Below, one piece after another: positions 1 through 8,241 of a stretch of 64,000 nt of DNA (position 1 is the first letter of the stretch; each line of letters begins with the position of its first letter). Under the pieces are notes generated by a model, which made no database searches, was not told the origin of the DNA, and saw nothing but the letters and a program-made list of their open reading frames with translations. Source of the stretch: Streptomyces sp. LUP47B (GTDB lineage Bacteria > Actinomycetota > Actinomycetes > Streptomycetales > Streptomycetaceae); contig NZ_MJAH01000019.1 of NCBI RefSeq assembly GCF_001746295.1, positions 1-64,000 on the forward strand, read 5' to 3'. The translations under genes and the position numbers were made by a program.

Positions 1-178
1 GGGACCGGGCGGCCGCCGACGCGGGCGCCAGGAACAGAGCGGCCGCACGCGCGGGCTCGGCTGCCGCCGTCAGCGGCGCAGGGGACAGCGCGGCTGCCGC
101 CGGGGGTGCGGAAAAGAGGGCGGCTGCCGCCGCGAGGCCGAGGAGGGCTGGCGTATAGGCGTACACATACCGTCGCAT
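1..178 (-). CDS. Secreted protein, N-terminal part only
   Basis: The reverse strand opens with ATG at 178 and stays open to the window edge, so only about 59 residues are visible. The N-terminus (MRRYVYAYTPALLGLAAAAA) has a positive start and a long Ala/Leu hydrophobic core, followed by an AAA-type cleavage region near residue 30. This is a typical export signal. The remainder visible is Ala/Pro-rich. No domain can be recognised, so the mature function is unknown. The start is only 84 bp from the stop of the ROK regulator, on the same strand. Confidence 0.5.
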   Translation of the reverse strand, partial: MRRYVYAYTPALLGLAAAAALFSAPPAAAALSPAPLTAAAEPARAAALFLAPASAAARS

Positions 179-261
179 AAACACATGACCCTGTCGGGCG
201 CGGGCGGTCGGCCGGGGATGCCGCTCCGGGAGGCCCGGGAAGTCCCCTCGATCAGCGGACG

Positions 262-1587
262 TCAGGCGTCGGCTCGTCCGAACAGCGGGCCCAGCACGAG
301 CTGCGCCGCCCCGTCGGCGACCTCGCCGGGCGCGGCGCGTACGGGGACCGGCTCCTCGCCCGCGCGCCGGGCGCGCTCGTCGAGGACGGCCGCGACCCCT
401 CGTAGGAACGCGTCCGGGGCGGTGGCCACGGTACGGCCGCCCAGCAGGACCAGGTCGATGTCGAGCAGGGCGATGAGGTTGCCGGCCGCGATGCCGAGGA
501 CGCGTGCCGCTTCGGCGAGGTCACCGCGGGCCACCGCCGCCAGGCACAGCGCCTCCACGCAACCGCGGTCACCGCAGTCGCAGGGCGGCCCGTCGAGCTG
601 GACGACCTGGTGTCCGAACTCCCCGGCGCCGGTCCGCGCGCCCCGGTGCACGGACCCGTCGATGACGAGCCCGGCGCCGAGGCCCGTACCGAGGTGGAGA
701 TACGCGAACGACCCGCGCTCCCCCGCGACCGCGAGCCCCAGCGCGGCCGCGTTGGTGTCCTTGTCGACCACCACGGGCACCCCGAGCCGCCGCCCGAGCG
801 CGTCCCGCAGCGGAAACCCGTCCCACTCGGGAAAGCCGGTGACGCGGTGCAGTACACCGCGGGTGTGGTCGAGCGGACCGGGGAGGGCGACGCCGACACC
901 GAGGAGGGCGGGGAGGGACTGGTCGGAGAGGGGCCCCGCGGTGCCGGTGGCTGGCCCTGTGCCCGGACCCGCGGCCCCCGCCCCGCCCTCCTGGGCACTG
1001 GCGGATGGACCTGCATCCGGCCTCGCGTCCCCTGCCCCGCCCTCCTGGGCACCGGTGGACGAACCTTCGTCAGGCCTCACGCCCCTGGCATCCTCGCCCT
1101 CTCGGGCACCGGTGAACGAACCCGTGCCCGGACCCACCTCCCACGCCCCGCCCCACACCCCCTTCGCCAGCGTCTCGATCTCCCCCGCGACCGCCGCCAC
1201 CACCGCGTCCGCCCCCGCGCCCAGGTCCAGCGCGGCGCAGCGCTCGGCCACCACCGTTCCCGCCAGATCCACCAGCACGGCTCGCAGGGCGTCCCGGTCC
1301 AGGTGGACGCCCACCGCGTGGCCGGCTCCCGGCACGAGTCGCAGTACGGTCCGCCGCTTGCCGCCCGTCGAGGCGCGGTGTCCCGCCTCCACCGCGAGGC
1401 CCTCCTCGCGGAGCCGGGCGGTGATCTTGCTGACGGCCTGGGGGGTGAGGCCCGTGCGTTCGGCGAGTTCGAGTCGGCTGATTCCCTCGGCGCCCGCGCC
1501 CCGCAGCAGGTCGAGCACGAGCGCGGTGTTGTGGCTGCGCAGGGCCAGGAGGTTGGCGCCGCCGTTCGTCCTGTTCACGTGTCCCAT
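262..1587 (-). CDS. ROK family transcriptional regulator
   Basis: This is a sugar-responsive type of repressor of about 441 residues. The N-terminus (around residues 15-70) is a winged HTH (SRLELAERTGLTPQAVSKIT). The C-terminal half is a ROK sugar-kinase fold with a phosphate/sugar motif (VVVDKDTNAAALG), an ExGH motif (GEFGH) and the ROK zinc motif CDCGDRGCVE. A Gly/Ala/Pro-rich segment of about 65 residues interrupts the fold and is encoded by an imperfect triple repeat. The ATG at 1587 was chosen because the HTH begins just after it and the divergent operator lies immediately upstream. It is divergent from a Gfo/Idh oxidoreductase gene and probably controls both genes. The inducer cannot be read from sequence. 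Confidence 0.9.
   Translation of the reverse strand: MGHVNRTNGGANLLALRSHNTALVLDLLRGAGAEGISRLELAERTGLTPQAVSKITARLREEGLAVEAGHRASTGGKRRTVLRLVPGAGHAVGVHLDRDALRAVLVDLAGTVVAERCAALDLGAGADAVVAAVAGEIETLAKGVWGGAWEVGPGTGSFTGAREGEDARGVRPDEGSSTGAQEGGAGDARPDAGPSASAQEGGAGAAGPGTGPATGTAGPLSDQSLPALLGVGVALPGPLDHTRGVLHRVTGFPEWDGFPLRDALGRRLGVPVVVDKDTNAAALGLAVAGERGSFAYLHLGTGLGAGLVIDGSVHRGARTGAGEFGHQVVQLDGPPCDCGDRGCVEALCLAAVARGDLAEAARVLGIAAGNLIALLDIDLVLLGGRTVATAPDAFLRGVAAVLDERARRAGEEPVPVRAAPGEVADGAAQLVLGPLFGRADA
985..1120. repeat. Degenerate in-frame triple repeat inside the ROK gene
   Basis: Three imperfect copies start near 985, 1039 and 1096, spaced 54 and 57 bp apart (multiples of 3). On the minus strand they encode Gly/Ala-rich units such as AQEGGAGDARPDAGPS. 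The reading frame is kept, so the insert is probably a flexible loop within the ROK domain. Confidence 0.6.
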
Positions 1588-1602
1588 TCTCCGCCACGCT
1601 TG

Positions 1603-1629
1603 CACTTTGGCAACAGCGTTGCGAAAGTG
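1603..1629. promoter_or_regulatory. Palindromic operator between ROK gene and oxidoreductase
   Basis: The left arm is CACTTTGGCAAC, the spacer AGC, and the right arm GTTGCGAAAGTG. The arms match as an inverted repeat at 11 of 12 positions. The site nearly fills the 48-bp gap between the two divergent start codons and ends 6 bp before the oxidoreductase ATG. Such a site would let the ROK protein repress both genes; this is inferred from position and symmetry. Confidence 0.75.
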
Positions 1630-1635
1630 GGAGGC

Positions 1636-2709
1636 ATGACTGCTGCTGACCTCCGCGTGGGCCTCGTCGGTTACGGCCTCGCGGGCTCCGTCTTCCACGC
1701 CCCACTGATCGCCGCCACCGAGGGCCTCACCCTCGACACGGTGGTCACCTCGAACCCCGAGCGGCAGGAACAGGCCCGCGCCGAGTTCCCGGACGTGCGT
1801 ACGGTCGCGGGCGCCGACGAGTTGTTCGCTCGCGCCGCCGACCTGGACCTGATCGTCATCGCGTCCCCCAACAAGACGCACGTCCCGCTCGCCACCACCG
1901 CCCTGAAGGCGGGCCTGCCGGTCGTGGTCGACAAGCCGATCGCGGGGACCGCGGCCGAGGCACGGCAGCTGGCGGCGCTGGCCGAGGAGCGCGGGCTGCT
2001 GCTCTCCGTCTTCCAGAACCGGCGCTGGGACAACGACTTCCTGACCCTCCGTCGGCTCCTCGACGAGGGCGAACTGGGCGACGTATGGCGCTTCGAGTCC
2101 CGTTTCGAGCGGTGGCGGCCGCAGCCCAAGGGCGGCTGGCGCGAGTCCGGCGATCCCGCAGAGGTCGGAGGTCTGCTCTACGACCTCGGCAGCCACGTCG
2201 TCGACCAGGCGCTGACCCTCTTCGGGCCCGCCGCCTCCGTGTACGCCGAGGCGGACGTCCGCCGCCCGGGCGCCGAGGTCGACGACGACACGTTCATCGC
2301 GATCACCCACGCGAGCGGCGTCCGCTCCCACCTCTACGTCTCCGCCACCACCGCCCAACTCGGCCCCCGTTTCCGGGTGCTGGGCTCCAAGGCGGGCTAT
2401 GTGAAGTACGGCCTCGACCCGCAGGAGGCCGCACTGCGGGAGGGCGAGCGCCCCGGCACGGCGGCCGACTGGGGCCGGGAGCCGGAGTCGCTGTGGGGCC
2501 GGCTCGGCTCGGGCGAGTCCCCCGTGACGGGCGGCGGCAGCCCCGTCCCCACCCTTTCCGGCGACTACCCCGCTTACTATGCGGCCGTGGCCAGGGCCCT
2601 TACCGGCGACGGCACCAACCCGGTGACCGCGCTGGAGGCGGCCGCCGCCCTCGACGTACTGGAGGCGGCGCGCCGTTCGGCCCACGACGGAGTGGCGGTG
2701 GAGCTGTGA
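1636..2709 (+). CDS. Gfo/Idh/MocA family oxidoreductase
   Basis: A 357-residue NAD(P)-dependent dehydrogenase of the glucose-fructose oxidoreductase / inositol dehydrogenase family. The Rossmann nucleotide motif lies at residues 7-20 (VGLVGYGLAGSVFH). The conserved KP motif follows (VVVDKPIAGTAAE), and then the C-terminal alpha/beta substrate domain with GGLLYDLGSHVVDQ. ATG 1636 has GGAGG-like bases just upstream and lies at the edge of the palindromic operator. The substrate is probably a sugar or cyclitol, consistent with control by the neighbouring ROK regulator, but it is not identifiable. The stop overlaps the start of the next gene by 4 bp (GTGA), which indicates translational coupling. 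Confidence 0.9.
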   Translation: MTAADLRVGLVGYGLAGSVFHAPLIAATEGLTLDTVVTSNPERQEQARAEFPDVRTVAGADELFARAADLDLIVIASPNKTHVPLATTALKAGLPVVVDKPIAGTAAEARQLAALAEERGLLLSVFQNRRWDNDFLTLRRLLDEGELGDVWRFESRFERWRPQPKGGWRESGDPAEVGGLLYDLGSHVVDQALTLFGPAASVYAEADVRRPGAEVDDDTFIAITHASGVRSHLYVSATTAQLGPRFRVLGSKAGYVKYGLDPQEAALREGERPGTAADWGREPESLWGRLGSGESPVTGGGSPVPTLSGDYPAYYAAVARALTGDGTNPVTALEAAAALDVLEAARRSAHDGVAVEL

Positions 2710-3215
2710 CGCACAACACCGAGCTGACCCCGAAGTTCCAGCCGGAACTGACCCCGCCGCTGGAGGAGCTGGAGGCGCAGGAACGCCGCCTGGTCTTCCG
2801 GCAGTTCACGTACGAGGACGCGTGGGCCCTTGGCTCCCTGCTGGTCGAACTGGCCCGGGAGCGGCAGGCGCCGGTGGCCATCGACATCCACCGCGGCGGC
2901 CAGCAGCTCTTCCACGCCGCCCTGCCGGGCTCGGCCCCGGACAACGACGCCTGGATCGACCGCAAGCGCCGGGTCGTGGAGCGCTACGGCTCCGCCTCCT
3001 ACCTGGTCGGTGCCCGCTTCCGCGCCAAGGGCAGCACCTTCGAGGAGTCCTCGCGCCTGGACCCGGACGAGTACGCGGCCCACGGCGGCTCCTTCCCCAT
3101 CACGGTGGAGGGCGTGGGCGTCGTCGGCACGGTGACGGTCTCGGGCCTGCCCCAGCTCCAGGACCACCGTTTCGTGGTCGAGGCGCTGGAGGAGTTCCTG
3201 AGCAAGGACCGTTAG
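2706..3215 (+). CDS. Heme-degrading-domain (UPF0303/HbpS-like) protein
   Basis: A 169-residue protein of the UPF0303 / heme-degrading-domain group. The GTG start overlaps the stop of the upstream oxidoreductase (GTGA). The core (RQFTYEDAWALGSLLVELAR, then APVAIDIHRGGQQLFHAALPG) is the typical GlcG/HbpS-like alpha/beta fold. Members often form oligomers and sit beside sugar dehydrogenases; their biochemical role is poorly defined. Tight coupling to the Gfo/Idh gene suggests an accessory role in the same ROK-controlled operon. No signal peptide is visible, so it is probably cytoplasmic. Confidence 0.85.
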   Translation: MTHNTELTPKFQPELTPPLEELEAQERRLVFRQFTYEDAWALGSLLVELARERQAPVAIDIHRGGQQLFHAALPGSAPDNDAWIDRKRRVVERYGSASYLVGARFRAKGSTFEESSRLDPDEYAAHGGSFPITVEGVGVVGTVTVSGLPQLQDHRFVVEALEEFLSKDR

Positions 3216-3261
3216 CCCGGGACAGGAATTATCGCCGGGGCCCGGCACGTTGGCACCTGCC

Positions 3262-4119
3262 ATGAAGGAGACCATCGGAAAGTACGGCATCTGGAACGGC
3301 GGCGGCCTGCGTTCGGAGGACCCGTCCCACCGGGGCGAACGCGCCGACGCCGCCGCCGAGCTGGAGGAACTCGGGTTCGGCGCGATCTGGCTGGGCGGCA
3401 ACAGTTCGGCCGCCAACGCCGCCCCGCTGCTCGAGGCGACCGCCCGAATCGCCGTCGGCACCAGCATCCAGAGCATCTGGGAACACGAACCCGAGGCCGC
3501 CGCCGCGAGCTTCACCGACCTGAACGCCGCCCACCCGGGCCGTTTCGTCCTGGGCCTGGGCGTCAGCCACGCCAAGATCGCCGACCAGTACCACCGCCCG
3601 TACTCGGCCCTGGTGGCCCACCTGGACGCCCTGGACGAGGCGGGAGTCCCCGCCGAGGGCCGCGTGCTGGCCGCGTTGGGGCCCAAAACCATCGAGCTGG
3701 CCCGGGACCGCGCGGCCGGCTCGATTCCGTATCTGATCACCGCGGAGCAGACGGCACGGTCCCGCGAGCTCCTGGGCGAGGCGCCCGTGCTGGCCCCGGA
3801 GCTGAAGGTCGTCCTCGAATCCGACCCCGTGAAGGCCCGGAGCGTGGCCCGCGACTACCTCGCCATCTACCTGGGCCTGCCCAACTACACCAACAACTTC
3901 CTCCGCAACGGCTTCACGGAGGACGACCTGTTGGACGGCGGCAGCGACCGCCTGGTCGACGCGGTCTACGCCTGGGGCACGGACGAGCAGATCCGCGCCC
4001 GCATCGACGAGTTCATCGAGGCGGGCGCGGACCACGTGGCCCTGCAGATCGTGGACGGACGCCCGCGCCACGAACTCCCGAGGGAGGCCTGGCGCAGGCT
4101 GGCGTCGCTGCTGGCGTGA
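3262..4119 (+). CDS. LLM class F420-dependent oxidoreductase
   Basis: A 285-residue luciferase-like TIM-barrel protein, of the F420-dependent subgroup common in actinobacteria. Typical segments are GKYGIWNGGG at the start, a barrel strand ending in FGAIWLGGN, and HPGRFVLGLGVSH. ATG 3262 is preferred over an in-frame TTG at 3250 because it gives the usual family N-terminus. It follows the heme-domain gene by 46 bp on the same strand and may be co-transcribed. The substrate is unknown. It is convergent with the FAH gene, with stops only about 10 bp apart. Confidence 0.88.
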   Translation: MKETIGKYGIWNGGGLRSEDPSHRGERADAAAELEELGFGAIWLGGNSSAANAAPLLEATARIAVGTSIQSIWEHEPEAAAASFTDLNAAHPGRFVLGLGVSHAKIADQYHRPYSALVAHLDALDEAGVPAEGRVLAALGPKTIELARDRAAGSIPYLITAEQTARSRELLGEAPVLAPELKVVLESDPVKARSVARDYLAIYLGLPNYTNNFLRNGFTEDDLLDGGSDRLVDAVYAWGTDEQIRARIDEFIEAGADHVALQIVDGRPRHELPREAWRRLASLLA

Positions 4120-4128
4120 GTGAAGTGC

Positions 4129-4986
4129 CTACGCGTCCTTGAACTCCTGGCGCTGACGCCCGAGCCCCGAGATCTCCAGTTCCACCACGTCCCCGGAACG
4201 GAGATAGGGCTTGGGCTCGGGCTCCCCCATCGCGACCCCGGCCGGCGTACCCGTGTTGATCACGTCACCCGGGTACAGGGTCATGAACTGGCTGACGTAG
4301 CGCACCACTTCACCGACGGGGAAGATCTGCTCGGCGGTCGTGCCGTTCTGCTTCTGCTCGCCGTTGACCCACAGCTTCAGGGACAGATCCTGCGGATCGG
4401 GAACCTCGTCCGCGGTCACCAGCCAGGGGCCCAGGGGATTGAACGTCTCGCAGTTCTTCCCCTTGTCCCACGTGCCGCCGCGCTCGATCTGGAACTCCCG
4501 CTCGGACACGTCGTGCGCCACCGCGTACCCGGCGACATGGGCGAGCCCCTCCTCCACGGACTCCAGGTAGCGCGCCGTACGTCCGATGACGACCGCCAGC
4601 TCGACCTCCCAGTCGGTCTTCACCGACCGCCGGGGCACCAGCACCGTGTCGTAGGGGCCCACCACGGTGTCCGCGGCCTTGAAGAAGATCACCGGCTCGG
4701 CGGGCGGCTCGGCCCCCGTCTCGCGCGCGTGGTCGTGGTAGTTGAGCCCGATGCAGACGATCTTCCCGATCCGGGCGATCGGCGGCCCGACGCGGAGCCC
4801 CGTGGCGTCCAGCGCGGCCAGTTCCCCGGCCTCCGCGGCCGCGCGGACCCGGCCCAGTGCCGCGTCGTCGGCGAGCAGCGTCCCGTCGATGTCGTCCACG
4901 ACACCGGAGAGGTCCCGCAGGACCCCGTCGGCGTCGAGCAGCGCGGGCGTCTCCGTTCCCGCCGTACCGACTCGCAGCAGCTTCAT
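4129..4986 (-). CDS. Fumarylacetoacetate hydrolase family protein
   Basis: A 285-residue FAH-fold enzyme. Motifs seen are IGLNYHDHARETG, the metal-binding acidic strand DWEVELAVVIG, and GDVINTGTPAGVAMG near the C-terminus. The family hydrolyses C-C bonds in, or isomerises or decarboxylates, acylpyruvate-type compounds using Mg2+ or Mn2+. The specific substrate here is not known; many actinobacterial homologues are annotated as ureidoglycolate lyase or 2-hydroxyhepta-2,4-diene-1,7-dioate isomerase. The ATG at 4986 has a GGGAG ribosome site about 9 bp upstream, so a longer in-frame extension was rejected. Confidence 0.9.
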   Translation of the reverse strand: MKLLRVGTAGTETPALLDADGVLRDLSGVVDDIDGTLLADDAALGRVRAAAEAGELAALDATGLRVGPPIARIGKIVCIGLNYHDHARETGAEPPAEPVIFFKAADTVVGPYDTVLVPRRSVKTDWEVELAVVIGRTARYLESVEEGLAHVAGYAVAHDVSEREFQIERGGTWDKGKNCETFNPLGPWLVTADEVPDPQDLSLKLWVNGEQKQNGTTAEQIFPVGEVVRYVSQFMTLYPGDVINTGTPAGVAMGEPEPKPYLRSGDVVELEISGLGRQRQEFKDA

Positions 4987-5102
4987 GATCACTATCTCCC
5001 TCGATTGCGGGGCGCCCGCCGACGGGTGCAGCCATCGGATGACTGGTCGATCCTCCAAGCTGAGTGTCCACTCCGCAATACCCGGTTCACGGACTGGACC
5101 GG

Positions 5103-5816
5103 TCAGCGGTAGAGGACTGCCCGCTCGACCGCGGCCCACGTCGAACTGGTCACCACGTACAGCGCGGCCGCCAGCGGCACGACCGCCACGGTGAAGAGCG
5201 TGAAGAAGGACATGAACGGCATGACCTTGCTCATCGCGCCCGCTCCGGGCACCGGCTGCCCGTCCGTCACCGGCATGACCGGGTTCGCGGCCATCATCCG
5301 CTTGGTGCGGCGGTAGTTGAAGGTCGCCACCACGATCACGAACGCGAACAGGCAGACGTACACGAGCCCCGCTCCCTGGAACATCCCGCCGTCCCCGAGC
5401 GCATCGGCCCAGCGCCCGCCGAGCGGCGCGGCGAACAGCTCGTGGCCGAGCAGTTCGTTCGCCTTTCCGCCGATCGTCGTGTTGGAGAAGAGGTGGTAGA
5501 GCAGGAAGAACGCCGGCATCTGGAACATCACGGGCAGGCAGCCGGTCAGCGGTGAGACCTTCTCCTCGGCGTGCAGTTCCAGCACCGCCTTCTGGAGCTT
5601 GTCGGGGTTGCCCTTGTGTTCCTTGCGGAGCTCGGCGATCTTCGGCTGGAGCCTGGTGCGGGCCTTCTGGCCGCGGGCGGCGGCGCGGGACAGGGGGTGC
5701 ACGAGCAGTCGTACGAAAGCGGTGAACAGGACGATCGCGGCGGCGGCCGCGGTGGCGCCGAAGAGGGGGTGGAGCAGGTCGGCGAGATGCTTGACCAGAT
5801 CAGCGAAGACGGACAT
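5103..5816 (-). CDS. YidC/Oxa1 family membrane protein insertase (second copy type)
   Basis: A 237-residue Oxa1/YidC-like insertase. It starts MSVFADLVKHLADLLHPLFG, followed by the first membrane helix, and has a cytoplasmic hairpin rich in Lys/Arg (RTRLQPKIAELRKEHKGNPDK) followed by CLPVMFQMPAFFLLYHL, a hallmark of the family. Two or three more membrane helices follow. It is shorter than the oriC-linked YidC of Streptomyces and lacks a long Lys-rich tail, so it is probably a second, accessory insertase. It lies downstream of a small DUF6412-type membrane protein on the same strand, 88 bp apart, and may form an operon with it. Confidence 0.9.
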   Translation of the reverse strand: MSVFADLVKHLADLLHPLFGATAAAAAIVLFTAFVRLLVHPLSRAAARGQKARTRLQPKIAELRKEHKGNPDKLQKAVLELHAEEKVSPLTGCLPVMFQMPAFFLLYHLFSNTTIGGKANELLGHELFAAPLGGRWADALGDGGMFQGAGLVYVCLFAFVIVVATFNYRRTKRMMAANPVMPVTDGQPVPGAGAMSKVMPFMSFFTLFTVAVVPLAAALYVVTSSTWAAVERAVLYR

Positions 5817-5904
5817 GGGTGAGCCCTCCGGGGGTCTCGTCGTGCCGGGAGTGGTGCGAGGCGGCATGACGACCCGCGCGGGGTGTCCTTGCAGGAGTGG
5901 GCCC

Positions 5905-6216
5905 CTACGCGACGGTCGCCGGGAGGGCGTGGCCGGGCGCTCGGGGGCGGGGGCGGCCCTTGGCGTCGGGGTCGCGTTGCGGGAGGAAGGCCGTGCGGCG
6001 GGCGCGGTCGCGGATGGCCGTACGGACCCGGGTGGGCGGTACGGCGGGCGCCGAGCGCGAGGCGATCAGCGAACAGGCGGCGAAGGCGGAGCCGGCCGCG
6101 GCGGTGGCGGCGAGCGCGACGGCGGCGGAGAGGCTGCCGGTGTCGAGCAGGACGACGTCGAGGACGAGGAGCACGAGCACGGCGGCGGGCCGCATGCTTG
6201 TCCAGCCGCGGATCAC
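5905..6216 (-). CDS. Small membrane protein, DUF6412-like
   Basis: About 103 residues, GTG start at 6216 preceded by GGGGAG. The first half has two hydrophobic stretches (AAVLVLLVLDVVLLDTG and AALALAATAAAGSA-type). The second half is basic and Arg/Pro-rich (RTAIRDRARRTAFLPQRDPD). The FLPQRDPDAKGRPRPRAPG tail resembles small proteins that accompany the second YidC in Streptomyces. Function unknown; coupling to the insertase gene suggests a role at the membrane. Confidence 0.7.
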   Translation of the reverse strand: MIRGWTSMRPAAVLVLLVLDVVLLDTGSLSAAVALAATAAAGSAFAACSLIASRSAPAVPPTRVRTAIRDRARRTAFLPQRDPDAKGRPRPRAPGHALPATVA

Positions 6217-6254
6217 GGCACTCCCCCCTCTCCCTGTCGTCGGTCCTCCTCCGG

Positions 6255-6782
6255 TTATACCTGATCGACCACGATCGGCTGCAACAGCCTCTTCGGCTTG
6301 AGCAGGGCCCGGCTGACCGGATCCGCCGGGTGGGGATCGAGTCCGGGGCCCGGCAGCATCAGGACCTCGTCGAGCGGTACGACCCTGGCGCAGGCGGGGC
6401 ATTCGCCGTAGGAGCCGATCTCGGTGCCGCACTCGGTGTGCTGGAAGGTGCGCAGCACGGTGTCGCCTTTGTGCTCGCGGCCCCAGCGACCCAGGGCACG
6501 CAGGGCGGGCCACAGGGCGATGGCGCGGTCGGTGACGACGTACTCGTCGCGCGGCGGGGACTCCTGGTACCGGCGCTTCTCGAGGATCCCCTCCTCGGTG
6601 AGCATCTGGAGGCGGGCGGCGAGGACTGCGCGCGGGATGCCGAGGTGGGCGAGGAAGTCGTTGTAGCGCCGGACGCCGTAGAGGGCGTCGCGGATGACGA
6701 GGAGGGTCCAGCGTTCGCCGACGATCTCCAGCGCGCTGGCGATCGAGCATTCCTGTGTCGCGTAGTCCTTGCCCAGTGCCAT
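6255..6782 (-). CDS. HxlR family winged-helix transcriptional regulator
   Basis: A 175-residue regulator. The HxlR domain fills residues 10-105: CSIASALEIVGERWTLLVIR, then GVRRYNDFLAHLGIPRAVLA and a wing at LEKRRYQE. Cys12 is the conserved N-terminal cysteine. Downstream are two CxxC-like positions (ECGTEIGSYGECPACAR) that could form a zinc knuckle. It is divergent from the MFS exporter gene, with two near-identical 20-bp boxes between the genes, so it is most likely the local repressor of the transporter. Confidence 0.9.
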   Translation of the reverse strand: MALGKDYATQECSIASALEIVGERWTLLVIRDALYGVRRYNDFLAHLGIPRAVLAARLQMLTEEGILEKRRYQESPPRDEYVVTDRAIALWPALRALGRWGREHKGDTVLRTFQHTECGTEIGSYGECPACARVVPLDEVLMLPGPGLDPHPADPVSRALLKPKRLLQPIVVDQV

Positions 6783-6809
6783 GACGCCACTGTAACCATT
6801 TTCCGGCTA

Positions 6810-6874
6810 TAGGTTCAATGACTGAACTCACTCTGCTACGGTTCTCGACATGACTAGGTTCAGTGAACGAACTC
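6810..6874. promoter_or_regulatory. Two 20-bp direct-repeat operator boxes (probable HxlR sites)
   Basis: Box 1 (6810-6829) is TAGGTTCAATGACTGAACTC and box 2 (6855-6874) is TAGGTTCAGTGAACGAACTC. They match at 17 of 20 positions and start 45 bp apart, about four helical turns. Each contains GTTCA...GAAC dyad symmetry. Box 2 ends two bases before ATG 6877. This placement between an HxlR gene and its divergent target suggests binding sites of that regulator. Confidence 0.7.
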
Positions 6875-6876
6875 TC

Positions 6877-8241
6877 ATGGAGACGAAGGTGTCGGCCGCC
6901 CCGGCCCCGGCGTCCCCGCGCCCTTCCGCGACGCTGGCCCTGACCAGCGCCGCCACCGCCGTGGCCCTGATGACGTACACGGCTCCGGTGGTCACGCTGC
7001 CCGACGTCGTCGCCGACCTGCACACCCCGCTGTCCGCCCAGGCCTGGCTCCTGAACGGCACCCCGCTCGGCCTCGCCGCCCTCCTCCTGGTCGCCGGCAG
7101 CCTCGCCGACGACTACGGACGCCGCCGGATCTTCGTCGCGGGCACTCTTGCGCTGGGCCTCACCACGGCCCTCGGCGCCCTCACCTCGTCCACCTGGCTG
7201 TTCACCCTGGCCCGGATCGCCCAGGGCGCGGCCAGCGCGGCGCTCCTCGCGAGCAGCCTGGGCCTGATCGTCCACGCGTTCCCGTCACCAAGGGGTCGCC
7301 TGCACGCGACCGGGGTGTGGGGCGCGTTCGTGAGCGGCGGCATCGCGGTCGGTCCCCTTCTGAGCGGCGCGCTGCCGAGCTGGCGGGTGTCCTACGGCGT
7401 TCTCGGCGCCGCGGCCGTGCTCGTGGCCGCCCTGTCCGCACGGTTCCTGACGGAGTCCCGGGCCCCGCGCGGCGGCCGCCCCGACCTCGCCGGCGCCGTG
7501 ACCTTCGGGCTCGCCCTGGTCGCCCTGGTGGCGGCACTGACCCTGGGCCGGGACGGCTGGCTGCGGGCACCGGTCGAGCTGTTGCTGCTGGCGTCCGTGG
7601 TCCTGCTGGCCGCATTCGTCGCGGTGGAGCGGCGCTCCCGGACCCCCATGATCGACCTCGGCCTGCTGCGCCACCGCCGGTTCCTCGCGTCCTCCTCCAG
7701 TGGCCTGTTCACGGGCCTCGCGGTGATCGGCCTGTTCAGCTTCCTCCCCGCCCTCCTCCAGCAGACGGTCGGCCTGTCCGCGATGGACACCGCCTGGCTC
7801 TTCCTCCTGTGGTCCGGCCTGTCCTTCGCGGTGGCCCTCCAGGCCCGGCGCCTGGCCGGCCGCGTGCCGCCGCGATGGCAGCTCGCGATCGGCTTCCTGC
7901 TGCACGCGGCGGGCGTCCTGACCATGCTGGGCTCGCTGGACGCCGGTTCCTGGGTGCGGCTGCTCCCCGGCCTCGTGGTGGCCGGCATCGGCAGCGGCCT
8001 GCTGAACGCGGCACTCCCGCTGCTCGCCGTGGAGTCCGTCCCGGCCGCACGGGCGGCGATGGGATCGGGCGCCCAGCAGACCTTCCGCTACATCGGCTCC
8101 TGCGCCGGAGTCGCCCTGACCATCGCCATCGCCACCTCCTCCGGCAGCGGCCTCGCCCACGGCGCGGACATCGCGATGGTGGTGTCGGCGGTACTGGCCC
8201 TGGTGGCGGCGGCGAGCGTGGTGGCACTGCGGGAGCAGTGA
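6877..8241 (+). CDS. MFS transporter, DHA2-like drug exporter
   Basis: About 454 residues with 12-14 hydrophobic helices. It is a proton-driven exporter of the major facilitator superfamily: the loop 2-3 motif appears as GSLADDYGRRRIFVAG and the motif C region as GAFVSGGIAVGPLLSGALPS. ATG 6877 (METKVSAAPAP) is chosen instead of ATG 6850 because a probable operator covers 6855-6874. The substrate is unknown, but HxlR-MFS pairs commonly respond to small toxic molecules. The last 225 bp of the gene, ending exactly at the stop, are repeated twice more downstream. Confidence 0.88.
   Translation: METKVSAAPAPASPRPSATLALTSAATAVALMTYTAPVVTLPDVVADLHTPLSAQAWLLNGTPLGLAALLLVAGSLADDYGRRRIFVAGTLALGLTTALGALTSSTWLFTLARIAQGAASAALLASSLGLIVHAFPSPRGRLHATGVWGAFVSGGIAVGPLLSGALPSWRVSYGVLGAAAVLVAALSARFLTESRAPRGGRPDLAGAVTFGLALVALVAALTLGRDGWLRAPVELLLLASVVLLAAFVAVERRSRTPMIDLGLLRHRRFLASSSSGLFTGLAVIGLFSFLPALLQQTVGLSAMDTAWLFLLWSGLSFAVALQARRLAGRVPPRWQLAIGFLLHAAGVLTMLGSLDAGSWVRLLPGLVVAGIGSGLLNAALPLLAVESVPAARAAMGSGAQQTFRYIGSCAGVALTIAIATSSGSGLAHGADIAMVVSAVLALVAAASVVALREQ

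Noticed and set aside
262..2685. An 807-codon minus-strand frame covering both the ROK and the oxidoreductase region
   Set aside because: The part beyond 1587 is the antisense of the Gfo/Idh gene. The ROK start at ATG 1587 and the divergent operator explain the real gene.
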